Source: Devosia rhizoryzae (GTDB lineage Bacteria; Pseudomonadota; Alphaproteobacteria; Rhizobiales; Devosiaceae). Taken from it: 64,000 bases of DNA. The notes beneath the pieces are model-generated. The model did not search any database. It saw only the letters and a list, made by a program, of their open reading frames with translations, and was not told the DNA's origin. The stretch spans positions 2,108,001-2,172,000 of the forward strand of contig NZ_CP068046.1 in the NCBI RefSeq assembly GCF_016698665.1, written 5' to 3'. Made by a program: the position numbers and the translations under genes. This document shows positions 46,084 through 54,928 of this stretch, piece by piece (within the stretch, counting starts at the first letter, position 1; the number at the start of each line of letters is the position of its first letter).

Positions 46084-47268
46084 TCAGCGGACGGCGCCCA
46101 GGAATGCATCGGCGAGATCGCCGACGCGATCTTCCGGGATGCCTGCAACATTGATGCGACTATCTCCAGTCATATAGACGCCATTGGTGGCCTTAAGATG
46201 TTCGACGGCGTCATTTGTCAGCCCGAGCAGCGAAAACATGCCGCGGTGGTCGGCGACAAAGTCGAAATCGGTGGAGTTGGAGCGATCGCGGATTGCGTCA
46301 GCCAACTTTTTCCGCAGCGAGATCATGCGGTTGCGCATGAGGGCCAGCTCTTCCTCCCATTCGGCGCGCAGGGAGGCGTCTTCGAGAATGGTGCGGATGA
46401 TTTCGGCGCCATGATCGGGCGGCTGCGAGTAGGCGCCGCGAATGATGTTGAGCAGTTGCGAGTTGGTGGTTTCCGCCTGCTCGGCGTTACGCGCGACGAG
46501 AATGGCCGCGCCGACGCGTTCGCGGTAGAGGCCGAAATTCTTGGAGCCCGAGAAAGCTATCAGAGCTTCGGGAACCGAGGATAGAATCTTGCGCGTGCCA
46601 TAGGCGTCGGCCCCGATACCGTCACCGAAGCCGAGATAGGCCAGATCGACGAAGGGCAGCGCGCCGGTGCGAACAAGGCTTTCGGCGACCTGATCCCACT
46701 GCGCATCCGTGAGATTTGCGCCGGTCGGATTATGGCAGCAGCCATGGAGCAGGACGACGTCTTCCGCGCCCATTCGGTCAAGCGCCGCAAGCATTTGCTC
46801 GAATTTGACGCCGCGGGTTTCGGGGTCGAAATAGGGATAAGTCGCGACCTTGAGGCCGGAATTGGTGGCGATCGGGTTGTGATTGGCCCAGGTCGGATCG
46901 GAGACGTAAACCGTGGCGCCGGGGCGGGCGCGGTTGATCAGCTGCATTAACACCCAGAGCGAACCGGTGCCACCGGGCGCCTGGGCGATGCGGACGCGGG
47001 AACGATCGATGCTGTCGGCAAGGACCAGGTCGAGCACGGCTGCGCCATAGCCCATGTTGCCAGCAATGCCGAGGTAAGTCTTTGTTTTTTCGTTCGAAAG
47101 AATGCGCTCTTCGGCCTTGCGAACGGATCGCATGACCGGGGTCACGCCCTGTTCGTCCTTATAGACGCCGACACCGAGGTCGATCTTGGTCGAGCGGCTA
47201 TCGGCCGCGTATTCGCCCATCAGCGCCAAAATCTTGTCGCCAGGAGCCTTGGTGAGGTTTTCGAACAT
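46084..47268 (-). CDS. tyrB: Aromatic amino acid aminotransferase
   Basis: 394-residue class I PLP aminotransferase. DLGVGVYKDEQGVTPVMRSVRKAE is the family's opening; LLHGCCHNPTGANLT contains the conserved Asn. The PLP lysine lies in AFSGSKNFGLYRERVGA. It transaminates tyrosine, phenylalanine or aspartate. No other aromatic pathway gene is near. A family D repeat precedes it. Confidence 0.94.
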   Translation of the reverse strand: MFENLTKAPGDKILALMGEYAADSRSTKIDLGVGVYKDEQGVTPVMRSVRKAEERILSNEKTKTYLGIAGNMGYGAAVLDLVLADSIDRSRVRIAQAPGGTGSLWVLMQLINRARPGATVYVSDPTWANHNPIATNSGLKVATYPYFDPETRGVKFEQMLAALDRMGAEDVVLLHGCCHNPTGANLTDAQWDQVAESLVRTGALPFVDLAYLGFGDGIGADAYGTRKILSSVPEALIAFSGSKNFGLYRERVGAAILVARNAEQAETTNSQLLNIIRGAYSQPPDHGAEIIRTILEDASLRAEWEEELALMRNRMISLRKKLADAIRDRSNSTDFDFVADHRGMFSLLGLTNDAVEHLKATNGVYMTGDSRINVAGIPEDRVGDLADAFLGAVR

Positions 47269-47364
47269 GGTCGGAAAGTCCGGTCAGGGAAGCGGGTTGG
47301 TTATAGGCGGAAAGACGATTTTTGCAATTGGATGTTGGGCTTGATGCGACCCCAAACACCGGCG

Positions 47365-47433
47365 GTCATCCCCGCGCAGGCGGGGATCCATCCTGAGATC
47401 TCAGGATGGGCCCCGGCCTTCGCCGGGGTGACA
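47365..47433. repeat. Palindromic repeat (family D)
   Basis: GGTCATCCCCGCGCAGGCGG and its inverted copy ending CCGGCCTTCGCCGGGGTGACA enclose GAGATCTC. Between the aminotransferase and etfA genes, both on the minus strand. Confidence 0.7.
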
Positions 47434-47451
47434 TTCAGTGGGTAGTTAAAC

Positions 47452-48372
47452 TCATCTGCCCAGTTGCAGTTTTTCCAGTTCAGCAGTCAATCGTGGAAGG
47501 ATTTCAAAGAGATCGCCGATGAGGACGACGTCGGCGATCTTGACGATGGGAGCTTCGGGGTCGCTGTTGATGGCGATGATCTTCTTGGCGCCCTGGATGC
47601 CGGCGAGGTGCTGGAGGGCGCCGGAGATGCCGACGGCGATGTAGAGGTCGGGGGCGATGATCTTGCCGGTCTGGCCAACCTGCCAATCGTTGGGGGCATA
47701 GCCGGCGTCGACGGCGGCGCGGGTGGCGCCTACTGCGGCGCCCAGGGTTTTGCCGAGTTTTTCGATCAGCGCAAAGCCTTCGGCGGAGCCGACGGAGACG
47801 CCACCACCGACGACGATCTGCGCGGTGGAAAGATCGGGTATGTCGCTTTCGCTGCGGTGCTGGGCGATCAGCTTGACGGCAGAAACAACAGTGTTTTCAA
47901 TGTTTTCGACGGGGGCAGGACCACCCTGCCCGGCTGGCTGGAAGGCCGAGGCACGGAAGGTGAGGACGTGCTTTGGCTGATTGTCGGTCACCGTTTCAAG
48001 CGCGTTGCCGGCATAGATGGGGCGGGTGAAGCGGGTCGGTCCGTCGACGGCGACGATGTCGGTGACCGGTTGGATATCGAGCTTGGCGGCGAGGCGGGGC
48101 ATGACGTCCTTGCCCAGCGTCGAGGCGCCGGCGACGAGATAATCGTAACGCGCGGACAGATCGAAGAGCGCGTTTGCGAAGCCATCTGCCAGATCGGCGA
48201 TATCGCTGACGAGGATTTTGGTGACACCTGCGATAGCAGAAGCAGCCTCTGCTGCTGCGGAAGTGCTAACCAACACGTCCACGGGCCCGAGCTTGGCCGC
48301 AGCGGCAACGATGCGGGCGGTGGCGGGCGACAGCTTGTGGTTGTCGAGTTCGGCGAGGACCAGGACGCTCAT
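47452..48372 (-). CDS. etfA: Electron transfer flavoprotein alpha subunit
   Basis: 306 residues. The C-terminal FAD-binding region has [33 protein letters not shown], diagnostic of EtfA. The N-terminal domain starts [11 protein letters not shown]. The start ATG at 48372 overlaps the etfB stop as TGATG. It shuttles electrons from acyl-CoA and related dehydrogenases to the membrane. ETF-quinone oxidoreductase is not in the window. Confidence 0.97.
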   Translation of the reverse strand: MSVLVLAELDNHKLSPATARIVAAAAKLGPVDVLVSTSAAAEAASAIAGVTKILVSDIADLADGFANALFDLSARYDYLVAGASTLGKDVMPRLAAKLDIQPVTDIVAVDGPTRFTRPIYAGNALETVTDNQPKHVLTFRASAFQPAGQGGPAPVENIENTVVSAVKLIAQHRSESDIPDLSTAQIVVGGGVSVGSAEGFALIEKLGKTLGAAVGATRAAVDAGYAPNDWQVGQTGKIIAPDLYIAVGISGALQHLAGIQGAKKIIAINSDPEAPIVKIADVVLIGDLFEILPRLTAELEKLQLGR

Positions 48373-49130
48373 CAAATCGCCTCCATCTCGTTGACGACCG
48401 TGACGATGACGCCAGCAAGGTCGGAGACCGAGCCGACGGTCTTGCCGGCGAGACGCTCGGCAGGCGGGGATATCTTTTCCACGGTTAGACGCGGGCTAAG
48501 GTCAACGCCGAACTCTGCCACGGGACGGACGGCGAGCGGCTTGGAACGCGCCTTCATCACCATGGGGAGGGCGGCGTTGCGGGGGGTGTTGAGGCGAAGG
48601 TCGGCTGTGATGATGGCGGGGAGCGGCAGGGCTATGGTCTCGCGGCCATAGTCGACTTCGCGGGTCACTTCGAGCTCGGTGCCGCTAAGCTTGATCTCGG
48701 AAGCAAAGGTGGCCTGGGGGCGATCGGTCAAGGCAGCGAGCATCTGGCCGACATGATTGCTGTCGTCGTCCACCGCCTGCTTGCCGAGAAGCACAAGGTC
48801 GGGCTGCTCTTCGGCCACGACCTTGGCCAGGAGCTTGGCGATGGCAAGGGTTTCGAGCGGCTGATCGGTTTCCACCAGGATGCCGCGATGCGCACCCATG
48901 GCGAGGGCGGTGAGGATCACGTCGTTGGAGGTCTTGGGGCCGATGGACACGACGACGATTTCGTCGGCCTGACCCTTCTCGGCGAGCTGAACCGCGGCTT
49001 CCACCGCATGCTTGCAGAAAGGGTTCATCGACATGCGGACGCCGGTGGTTTCGACGCCGGTGCCATCGGGGCGGACGCGGATGCGGACGTTGTGATCGAC
49101 CACGCGCTTGACCGCGACGAGGATTTTCAT
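48372..49130 (-). CDS. etfB: Electron transfer flavoprotein beta subunit
   Basis: 252 residues, starting MKILVAVKRVVDHNVRIRVRPDG. The AMP-binding and electron-transfer motifs are DLVLLGKQAVDDDSNHVGQMLAALTDRPQATFA. The ATG at 49130 follows the family's start MKILVAVKRV. It forms a two-gene operon with etfA; the order is etfB-etfA. Confidence 0.97.
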   Translation of the reverse strand: MKILVAVKRVVDHNVRIRVRPDGTGVETTGVRMSMNPFCKHAVEAAVQLAEKGQADEIVVVSIGPKTSNDVILTALAMGAHRGILVETDQPLETLAIAKLLAKVVAEEQPDLVLLGKQAVDDDSNHVGQMLAALTDRPQATFASEIKLSGTELEVTREVDYGRETIALPLPAIITADLRLNTPRNAALPMVMKARSKPLAVRPVAEFGVDLSPRLTVEKISPPAERLAGKTVGSVSDLAGVIVTVVNEMEAI

Positions 49131-49230
49131 GAGCTGCTCCACGAAGTTGGGGCTTCCATCGCAAAAAGGGGTGGGTGGGGCAAGGGAGCGAGGGGGAAAA
49201 AGGGTGCGGTTGGGGAGGAAATATTGGTTC

Positions 49231-49343
49231 TTCCTTCTCCCCTTGTGGGAGAAGGTGCCCGAAGGGCGGATGAGGGGGCCTCGATAACCCCTCACCCGTC
49301 TCGGCCTTTCGGCCGATCCACCCTCTCCCGCAAGGGGAGAGGG
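49231..49343. repeat. Pair of family A palindromes
   Basis: TTCTCCCCTTGTGGGAGAAGG, GAAGGGCGGATGAGGGG and then an inverted CCCCTCACCC...CTCTCCCGCAAGGGGAGAGGG copy. Between divergent etfB and the M20 amidohydrolase. Confidence 0.65.
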
Positions 49344-49420
49344 AAAGGTGGGTTCGCGCTCTTGACCCTGCCACGCGCGGCAGTGACACTGTAGGGGTCT
49401 TTGTCTTTCTGGTAGAGTTT

Positions 49421-50590
49421 ATGCCTGTTCTTAACCGCGTCGCCGAGTTTCAAGCCGAGGTCGCCGAATGGCGGCAGGATTTGCATCGGCATCCGGAGGT
49501 GCTGTTCGAGGTGCATCGGACGGCCGGCGTGGTGGCGGAGAAGCTTCGGGCGTTCGGCTGCGACGAGGTCGTGACCGGCATCGGACGGACGGGAGTGGTC
49601 GGGATCATCAACGGAAGGGGCGGCGCCGGTGGGCGCACGATTGCGCTGCGGGCCGACATGGACGCGCTGCCGATGACGGAAAAGTCGGGCGCCCTCTATG
49701 CCTCGGTCAATCCGGGCAAGATGCATGCCTGCGGACATGACGGGCATACGGCCATGCTTTTGGGCGCAGCCAAGTATCTGAGCGAAACGCGCAACTTCAA
49801 TGGCAAGGTCGTGCTGGTGTTCCAGCCGGCTGAAGAAGGCGGCGGCGGCGGCAAGGTGATGCTCGAGGACGGGCTGGTCGAGCGCTTCGGCATCGACGAG
49901 TTCTATGGCATGCACAATTGGCCGGGCATTCCGGTCGGACAATTCGGGATACGCGCCGGCGGCATCATGGCGGCGACGGATCGCTTTTATATCGACGTCG
50001 AGGGTGTCGGCGGGCATGCGGCACGGCCGCAGACGACGGTGGACCCGATCATCGTCTCGGCGCAGCTGGTGACGGCTTTGCAGACGATCGTCTCGCGTAA
50101 TCTCGATCCGCTGGAAAGCGCCGTGCTCAGCGTCACCATGGTGGAAGCGGGCGAAGCAGACAATGTGATTTCGCGCACGGCCAAGATCACGGGCACGGTG
50201 CGCACGCTCGATGGCGCGGTGCAGGATTTCATCGAGGCACGGCTTGGCGAGTTCGTGCCTCAGTTTGCCCAAAGCTTTGGGGCCAAGGCGTCGATCCGCT
50301 ATGCACGTGGTTATCCGGTGACGGTCAATTCGCCGGAGCAGACCGCATTTGCCGCGGACGTGGCGCGCGATGTGGTCGGCGCAAGCAATGTCGATGACGA
50401 CGCGGCGCCGTCGATGGGCGGGGAGGACTTTTCCTTCATGCTCAACGAGAAGCCAGGCGCTTATATTTTTATCGGCAATGGCCCGACGTCGGAGCTGCAT
50501 ACGGATACGTATGATTTCAACGACGAGGCGATCCCGGTGGGGGTGAGCTATTGGGTCAGGCTGGTAGAACGGGCTTTGCCAGTTCGCTGA
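49421..50590 (+). CDS. M20 family amidohydrolase
   Basis: 389-residue M20D peptidase/amidohydrolase of the hippurate hydrolase (HipO) and N-acyl-amino-acid hydrolase type. Metal ligands are in MHACGHDGHTAMLLGA and PAEEGGGGGKVML and HNWPG; the dimerisation domain has GGHAARPQTTVDPI. Substrates of the family include N-acyl and N-acetyl amino acids. The start ATG at 49421 is close to a family A repeat. No signal peptide. Confidence 0.92.
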   Translation: MPVLNRVAEFQAEVAEWRQDLHRHPEVLFEVHRTAGVVAEKLRAFGCDEVVTGIGRTGVVGIINGRGGAGGRTIALRADMDALPMTEKSGALYASVNPGKMHACGHDGHTAMLLGAAKYLSETRNFNGKVVLVFQPAEEGGGGGKVMLEDGLVERFGIDEFYGMHNWPGIPVGQFGIRAGGIMAATDRFYIDVEGVGGHAARPQTTVDPIIVSAQLVTALQTIVSRNLDPLESAVLSVTMVEAGEADNVISRTAKITGTVRTLDGAVQDFIEARLGEFVPQFAQSFGAKASIRYARGYPVTVNSPEQTAFAADVARDVVGASNVDDDAAPSMGGEDFSFMLNEKPGAYIFIGNGPTSELHTDTYDFNDEAIPVGVSYWVRLVERALPVR

Positions 50591-50600
50591 GCGAAGAAGA

Positions 50601-50780
50601 CACCCCCTCCCTACCTTCGCTACAGCTCTTCGAGCTTAGCTTCGGTACCCTCCCCTCTGAGGGGGAGGGTCGGTGCGGTGGTTGGGCAGGATATTGCAAC
50701 AAACTGGATGCCCCACCTTCCCCCTTGAGGGGAAGGCAAGCGGAGCTTAGCCGACAGGCTTAGCGCAGCTCGGAAGGGGG
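50601..50780. repeat. Multiple family B palindromes
   Basis: CACCCCCTCCCTACCTTCGC, GAGCTTAGCTTCGG and CCTCCCCTCTGAGGGGGAGG, followed by a further CCTTCCCCCTTGAGGGGAAGG copy and its GGAGCTTAGCC-type arms. Fills the gap between the M20 gene and the AbrB gene. Confidence 0.65.
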
Positions 50781-50866
50781 TCGCGTTGTGTGGGCACCCT
50801 CTTGCGCATGGGGCATTGCCCGGCTAGCGCCTGTTCGATCGCGGCGTAGGGGCGTAAGAGGCTCCT

Positions 50867-51934
50867 ATGGCTTCGATGTTTTCCCTCCCCTCACCCCGCA
50901 TGCTGTTTGCGGTTTTCCTGACCATTGCCATTTCCGCTGCGGGTGGGGGTGCGGCCAGCGCGCTTGGCCTGCCTGCCGCGTGGTTGATGGGTGGTGCCTT
51001 GGCGGTGACCGTTGCGGCGATGTTGGGCGTGCCGGTCAGCATGCCGGATGGGCTGCGCAATGTCGTGTTCGTTCTGATCGGCATGTCGATGGGCGCCAGC
51101 GTTGCGCCGGACAGTCTGACGCTGCTGGCAAGTTGGCCGATCAGCCTTGCCGCTCTGGCGCTGGAACTGGTGATCATTGTCGCAATCACGGGCTGGATGC
51201 TGACGAAAGTGTTCAAGCTCGATCCGGGCACCGCTTATCTGAGCTCGTTTCCGGGGCACCTCTCCTTCGTGATGGGGATTGCCGCGACGGGTGTCGGCAA
51301 TGCACGGCAGATCGTTATCATCCAGGTCATTCGCATTCTTATGCTGACGATTGCGGTGCCTGTCGGGGCGGTGTTTCTGCCGATCGAGCATTTCGATCCA
51401 CCGGTGGCGACGGCGTTTTTGAACCCGTTGCAGCTTGCGCTACTGGCGGTCGGCTGTGTGGTGACGGGGCTGCTGTTTATCCGGCTCAAAGTGCCCGCCG
51501 GCATGGTCCTGGGTGCCATGGCCGCGGCGACGGCAGCCAAGCTTGGCGGCTTTTATACGGAGGCCATGCCCGGGCCCCTGGTGATCATCACCTTCATTTT
51601 GACCGGCGCGATGATCGGGTCGCGCTTCGTCGGGATCACGCGATCGGAGTTCGTGGCGGCGGCCAAGGGCGGGTTGATCGCGACGGGAATGACGGTGGGG
51701 ATCGTGACGCTGGTGACGCTTGGCGTGTCCCAGCTGGTGGACATGCCGTTCGGGCAGCTGTGGCTGGGCCTGTCGCCGGGTGCGCTCGAGGGCATGGGGG
51801 CACTGGGGATCGCGCTGGGTTATGACACGGCGTTCATCGCAGCGCATCATGTGGTGCGCTTGCTGATGCTGAGCTTTGCGATACCGGTGGTGGTGTGGTG
51901 GGTAAAGCGCAGGGAGCGGCTACCCCCACCTTAG
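50867..51934 (+). CDS. AbrB family transporter (ammonia monooxygenase-like)
   Basis: 355-residue integral membrane protein with about ten to twelve hydrophobic segments, matching the AbrB/COG3180 family: GLPAAWLMGGALAVTVAAMLG and IGMSMGASVAPDSLTLLASWP in the first half, then AYLSSFPGHLSFVMGIAA and, in the second half, the repeated FLVIGFxSG-like signature region GMGALGIALGYDTAFIAAHH. The family's function is unknown; it is not an ammonia monooxygenase. The first in-frame ATG was used. Confidence 0.85.
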   Translation: MASMFSLPSPRMLFAVFLTIAISAAGGGAASALGLPAAWLMGGALAVTVAAMLGVPVSMPDGLRNVVFVLIGMSMGASVAPDSLTLLASWPISLAALALELVIIVAITGWMLTKVFKLDPGTAYLSSFPGHLSFVMGIAATGVGNARQIVIIQVIRILMLTIAVPVGAVFLPIEHFDPPVATAFLNPLQLALLAVGCVVTGLLFIRLKVPAGMVLGAMAAATAAKLGGFYTEAMPGPLVIITFILTGAMIGSRFVGITRSEFVAAAKGGLIATGMTVGIVTLVTLGVSQLVDMPFGQLWLGLSPGALEGMGALGIALGYDTAFIAAHHVVRLLMLSFAIPVVVWWVKRRERLPPP

Positions 51935-51990
51935 TTTCGCTACGGCCTCTGGCCTAGCTTCACTATCCTCCCCCTGAGGAGGGGGAGGAT
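51921..51990. repeat. Palindromic repeat (family B)
   Basis: ACCCCCACCTTAGTTTCGC, GGCCTCTGGCCTAGCTTCAC and CCTCCCCCTGAGGAGGGGG form a hairpin between the AbrB gene and the alpha-glucosidase gene, which are convergent. Confidence 0.65.
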
Positions 51991-52002
51991 ACGCATGAGC
52001 GG

Positions 52003-53634
52003 CTAAGCCGAGTAGCTCACTTTGCCCTCGCCTGCTGGCGCCGGGACGACGGCCGAGCCGTTGGGGCCGAGGACTAACGAGGAGCCGTCGAGCGCCGCGT
52101 TGTGGCTGACGGGTTCGAGGGTGAGCTCGATGTCATTGAGCGCAACCGTGCGCTCTTCGGCGGAGAGGTTGAAGACGCAGATGAGGTCCTTGTTGCCGGC
52201 GGAGCGGCGGTAGGCGAGGACGGGTTCGTCGGTGTCGAAGAATTGGATGTCACCGGTGACGAGGGCCGGGTGGGATTTTCGCCAGCTCAGGATTTGGCGG
52301 TAATAGTTGAGGGTCGAGTTCGGATCGGCATTCTGGGTTTCGACGCTGAGCGCGGCGGCGGCGTGCTTGACCGGGAGCCATGGGGTGCCGGTGGTGAAGC
52401 CGGCATGGAGCATGCCGTGCTCCCAGGGCATGGGCGTGCGGCAGCCGTCACGACCCTTGTCTTCGGGCCAGAAGCGTTTGCCGCGCGGATCGGTCAGTTC
52501 CTCATACAAGATATCGGCTTCGGGCAGGCCCAGTTCCTCGCCCTGGTAGAGGCCGACCGAGCCCTTTAGCGTCATGATCAGCGCGGCGGCCTGGCGGGCG
52601 AGATCGTGGGCGGAAACGCTGTGGGGCGCCCAGCGCGTCATGTGGCGGATGACGTCGTGGTTGGAAAAGCTCCAGCAGGGCCAGCCAGTTTCGCCGCCCG
52701 CAAAGAAGGCTTCGACCTTGCCGCGGAAATGGGCGGCGGTGAATTTGGGTCCGAGGAAATCGAAGGAATAGCACATGTGCAGCAGGTCGCTGCCGGACGT
52801 GTATTGGCGCATCAGCTCGACGCCGCGCTCGTCATCGCCGACTTCGCCGACCGTGGTGGTGCCGGGATAGTCGTTGAGGAGTGCGCGAACCTTGCGGAGC
52901 CAATCGACGTTTTCGGGCTGGCTCTTGGAGAAGCGGTGGCTCTGCATGTCGTAGGGGTTGACCGCCGGCTTGCCGTTGAGCGCCGCCAGCGGCGGGTTGG
53001 AGCGCAGCTTGGCGTCGTGAAAATAGTAGTTGACGGTGTCGAGGCGAAAGCCGTCGAGGCCACGATCGAGCCAGAAGCGCATGACGTCGAGCACGGCGTC
53101 CTGGACCTTGGGATTGTGGAAGTTAAGGTCGGGCTGCGAGGTCAGGAAATTGTGGAGGTAGTATTGCTTGCGCGCCGTATGCCATTCCCAGGCCGAGCCG
53201 CCGAAGACCGAGAGCCAGTTGTTGGGCGGGGTGCCGTCGGGATTGGCATCGGCCCAGACATACCAGTCGGCTTTGGTGTTTTCGCGGGAGAAGCTCGATT
53301 CGGCGAACCAGGGATGCTGGTCGGAGGTGTGGCTGACGACCTGGTCCATGATGACCTTGATGCCAAGCGCATGGGCGCGTTCGATCAGGACGTCGAAATC
53401 GCGCAGGGAGCCGAAGAGCGGATCGACCTGCATGTAATCGGAAACGTCATAGCCCATGTCGGCCTGGGGCGACTGGGTAATAGGCGAGAGCCAGATGCAG
53501 TCGACGCCGAGGCTCGCAATGTGGTCCAGGCGATCGATGATGCCGGCCAGATCGCCGACGCCGTCGCCGTTGCTGTCCTGAAAGGAGCGTGGATAGACTT
53601 GGTAGATTACGCCGCCGCGCCACCATTCAGTCAT
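52003..53634 (-). CDS. GH13 alpha-glucosidase
   Basis: 543 residues with the GH13 catalytic set: VYPRSFQDSNGDGVGDLAGI, WLSPITQSPQADMGYDVSDY, the nucleophile Asp in GFRLDTVNYYFHD, the acid Glu in TVGEVGDDERG, and the stabiliser Asp in FSNHDVIRHM. Length and the C-terminal beta domain fit alpha-glucosidase (AglA-like) rather than amylase. It frees glucose from maltose/trehalose-type oligosaccharides, probably in the cytoplasm. No transporter is next to it. Confidence 0.95.
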   Translation of the reverse strand: MTEWWRGGVIYQVYPRSFQDSNGDGVGDLAGIIDRLDHIASLGVDCIWLSPITQSPQADMGYDVSDYMQVDPLFGSLRDFDVLIERAHALGIKVIMDQVVSHTSDQHPWFAESSFSRENTKADWYVWADANPDGTPPNNWLSVFGGSAWEWHTARKQYYLHNFLTSQPDLNFHNPKVQDAVLDVMRFWLDRGLDGFRLDTVNYYFHDAKLRSNPPLAALNGKPAVNPYDMQSHRFSKSQPENVDWLRKVRALLNDYPGTTTVGEVGDDERGVELMRQYTSGSDLLHMCYSFDFLGPKFTAAHFRGKVEAFFAGGETGWPCWSFSNHDVIRHMTRWAPHSVSAHDLARQAAALIMTLKGSVGLYQGEELGLPEADILYEELTDPRGKRFWPEDKGRDGCRTPMPWEHGMLHAGFTTGTPWLPVKHAAAALSVETQNADPNSTLNYYRQILSWRKSHPALVTGDIQFFDTDEPVLAYRRSAGNKDLICVFNLSAEERTVALNDIELTLEPVSHNAALDGSSLVLGPNGSAVVPAPAGEGKVSYSA

Positions 53635-53730
53635 GGGGAATGCTCCGGGAGAGGGTGAGTTGGGGAGGGTTTAGCGGGTTTGGGGGTCGATGGGAATCTG
53701 CGGGTGGTGCATGGGTGCTAGGAAGAAAGG

Positions 53731-53829
53731 CCCCTCACCCGGCGCTGCGCGCCGACCTCTCCCCAGAGGGGCGAGGTGAAGACCCCCTCATCCGCCCTTC
53801 GGGCACCTTCTCCCGCGAGGGGAGAAGGA
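53731..53829. repeat. Pair of family A palindromes
   Basis: CCCCTCACCCGGCGCTGCGC...CTCTCCCCAGAGGGGCGAGG and a second CCCCCTCATCCGCCCTTCGGG...CTTCTCCCGCGAGGGGAGAAGG. Between the alpha-glucosidase and 2-hydroxyacid dehydrogenase genes, both on the minus strand. Confidence 0.65.
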
Positions 53830-53841
53830 GGCATCGGTGCA

Positions 53842-54771
53842 CTAGACCACCGCGCTGATCAGGGGTTCGCCTGCAAAGTGTTTTTCGAGGTTCTTCACCA
53901 CCAGAGCGCCCATGGCGTCGCGGGTGGTTTGGGTGGCGCTGGCGTAGTGGGGGGTGAGGACGACGTTGTCGAGGTCGCGCAGCGACTGGGGCACACGTGG
54001 CTCATCGGCGAAGACGTCGAGGCCGGCGCCGCCGAGCTGGCCGGATTGGAGGAGGTCGATCATGGCGGGTTCGTCGACCAGCGAGCCGCGGCCGACATTG
54101 ACGAGGTAGCCATCTGGTCCAAGTGCTTCGAGCACGGCGCGGGAGACGATGCCCTCGGTTTCCTTGCCGCCGGGGGCCACCAAGACCAGCCAATCGCTGT
54201 AGCGCGCCATGTCCTCAAGGCTTTCGTAGTAGACATGCGGCTCGGTCGGCTGGCGGTGGCGTCCATGGTAGACGACGCGCATCTTGAAGGCCTGAGCCCG
54301 GGCGGCGATTTCCTTGCCGATGCGGCCAAGGCCTAAGATTCCGACGGTCTTGCCGCGCAGTTCCTGGACGAAGGGGAAGTTGCCCCCCTCCCACTTACCT
54401 TCGCGAATGTAACGGTCGGCGTGGGGGAGTTTACGGGCAAGGCCGATCATCAGCGCCAGGGCGGTTTCGGCGACGGCGTCGTTGAGGACGTCCGGCGTGT
54501 TGGTGACTCGGACATTGCGGGCCTTGGCGGCCTTGGTATCGATCGTGTCGTAGCCGACGCCAAAATTGGCGATGATTTCGAGCTTGGGGAGCTTGTCGAG
54601 CAGCGCCGCATCGACATTGCCGCCGGCCACGGCGCGGATGCGTGTGCCGCTTTCGGCGAGCCAGGCGGCTTTGTCGGATTGCTCATGCAGCTTGTGGACG
54701 GTGTAGCGCTCGGCCAGCGCCTTTTCGCAGGTGTCGAGCAGCTTGTGGGTTTGAAGGATTTCGATGGTCAT
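53842..54771 (-). CDS. 2-hydroxyacid dehydrogenase (glyoxylate/hydroxypyruvate reductase-like)
   Basis: 309-residue NAD(P)-dependent D-isomer-specific dehydrogenase. The Rossmann motif is VGILGLGRIGKEIAARAQ, preceded by IANFGVGYDTID and the catalytic Arg region NVGRGSLVDEPAMIDLL with a following GLDVFADEP and a catalytic His in TPHYASAT. It probably reduces glyoxylate or hydroxypyruvate. Start at 54771 gives MTIEILQTHKLL. Confidence 0.93.
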   Translation of the reverse strand: MTIEILQTHKLLDTCEKALAERYTVHKLHEQSDKAAWLAESGTRIRAVAGGNVDAALLDKLPKLEIIANFGVGYDTIDTKAAKARNVRVTNTPDVLNDAVAETALALMIGLARKLPHADRYIREGKWEGGNFPFVQELRGKTVGILGLGRIGKEIAARAQAFKMRVVYHGRHRQPTEPHVYYESLEDMARYSDWLVLVAPGGKETEGIVSRAVLEALGPDGYLVNVGRGSLVDEPAMIDLLQSGQLGGAGLDVFADEPRVPQSLRDLDNVVLTPHYASATQTTRDAMGALVVKNLEKHFAGEPLISAVV

Positions 54772-54928
54772 AGGCGCTCCGTATCTGCGTCGCGAAGCTT
54801 AAGCACATGATCCTGCTGCACAAGTGTTTATTCCGTCAAAGCCGTTCGGCGGGATGGCTGGACGGGATTGGATAAACGTGTAGCAATAAGAAGGCGATGG
54901 GACAGCCGTATGACAAAAGCGGAGCGTA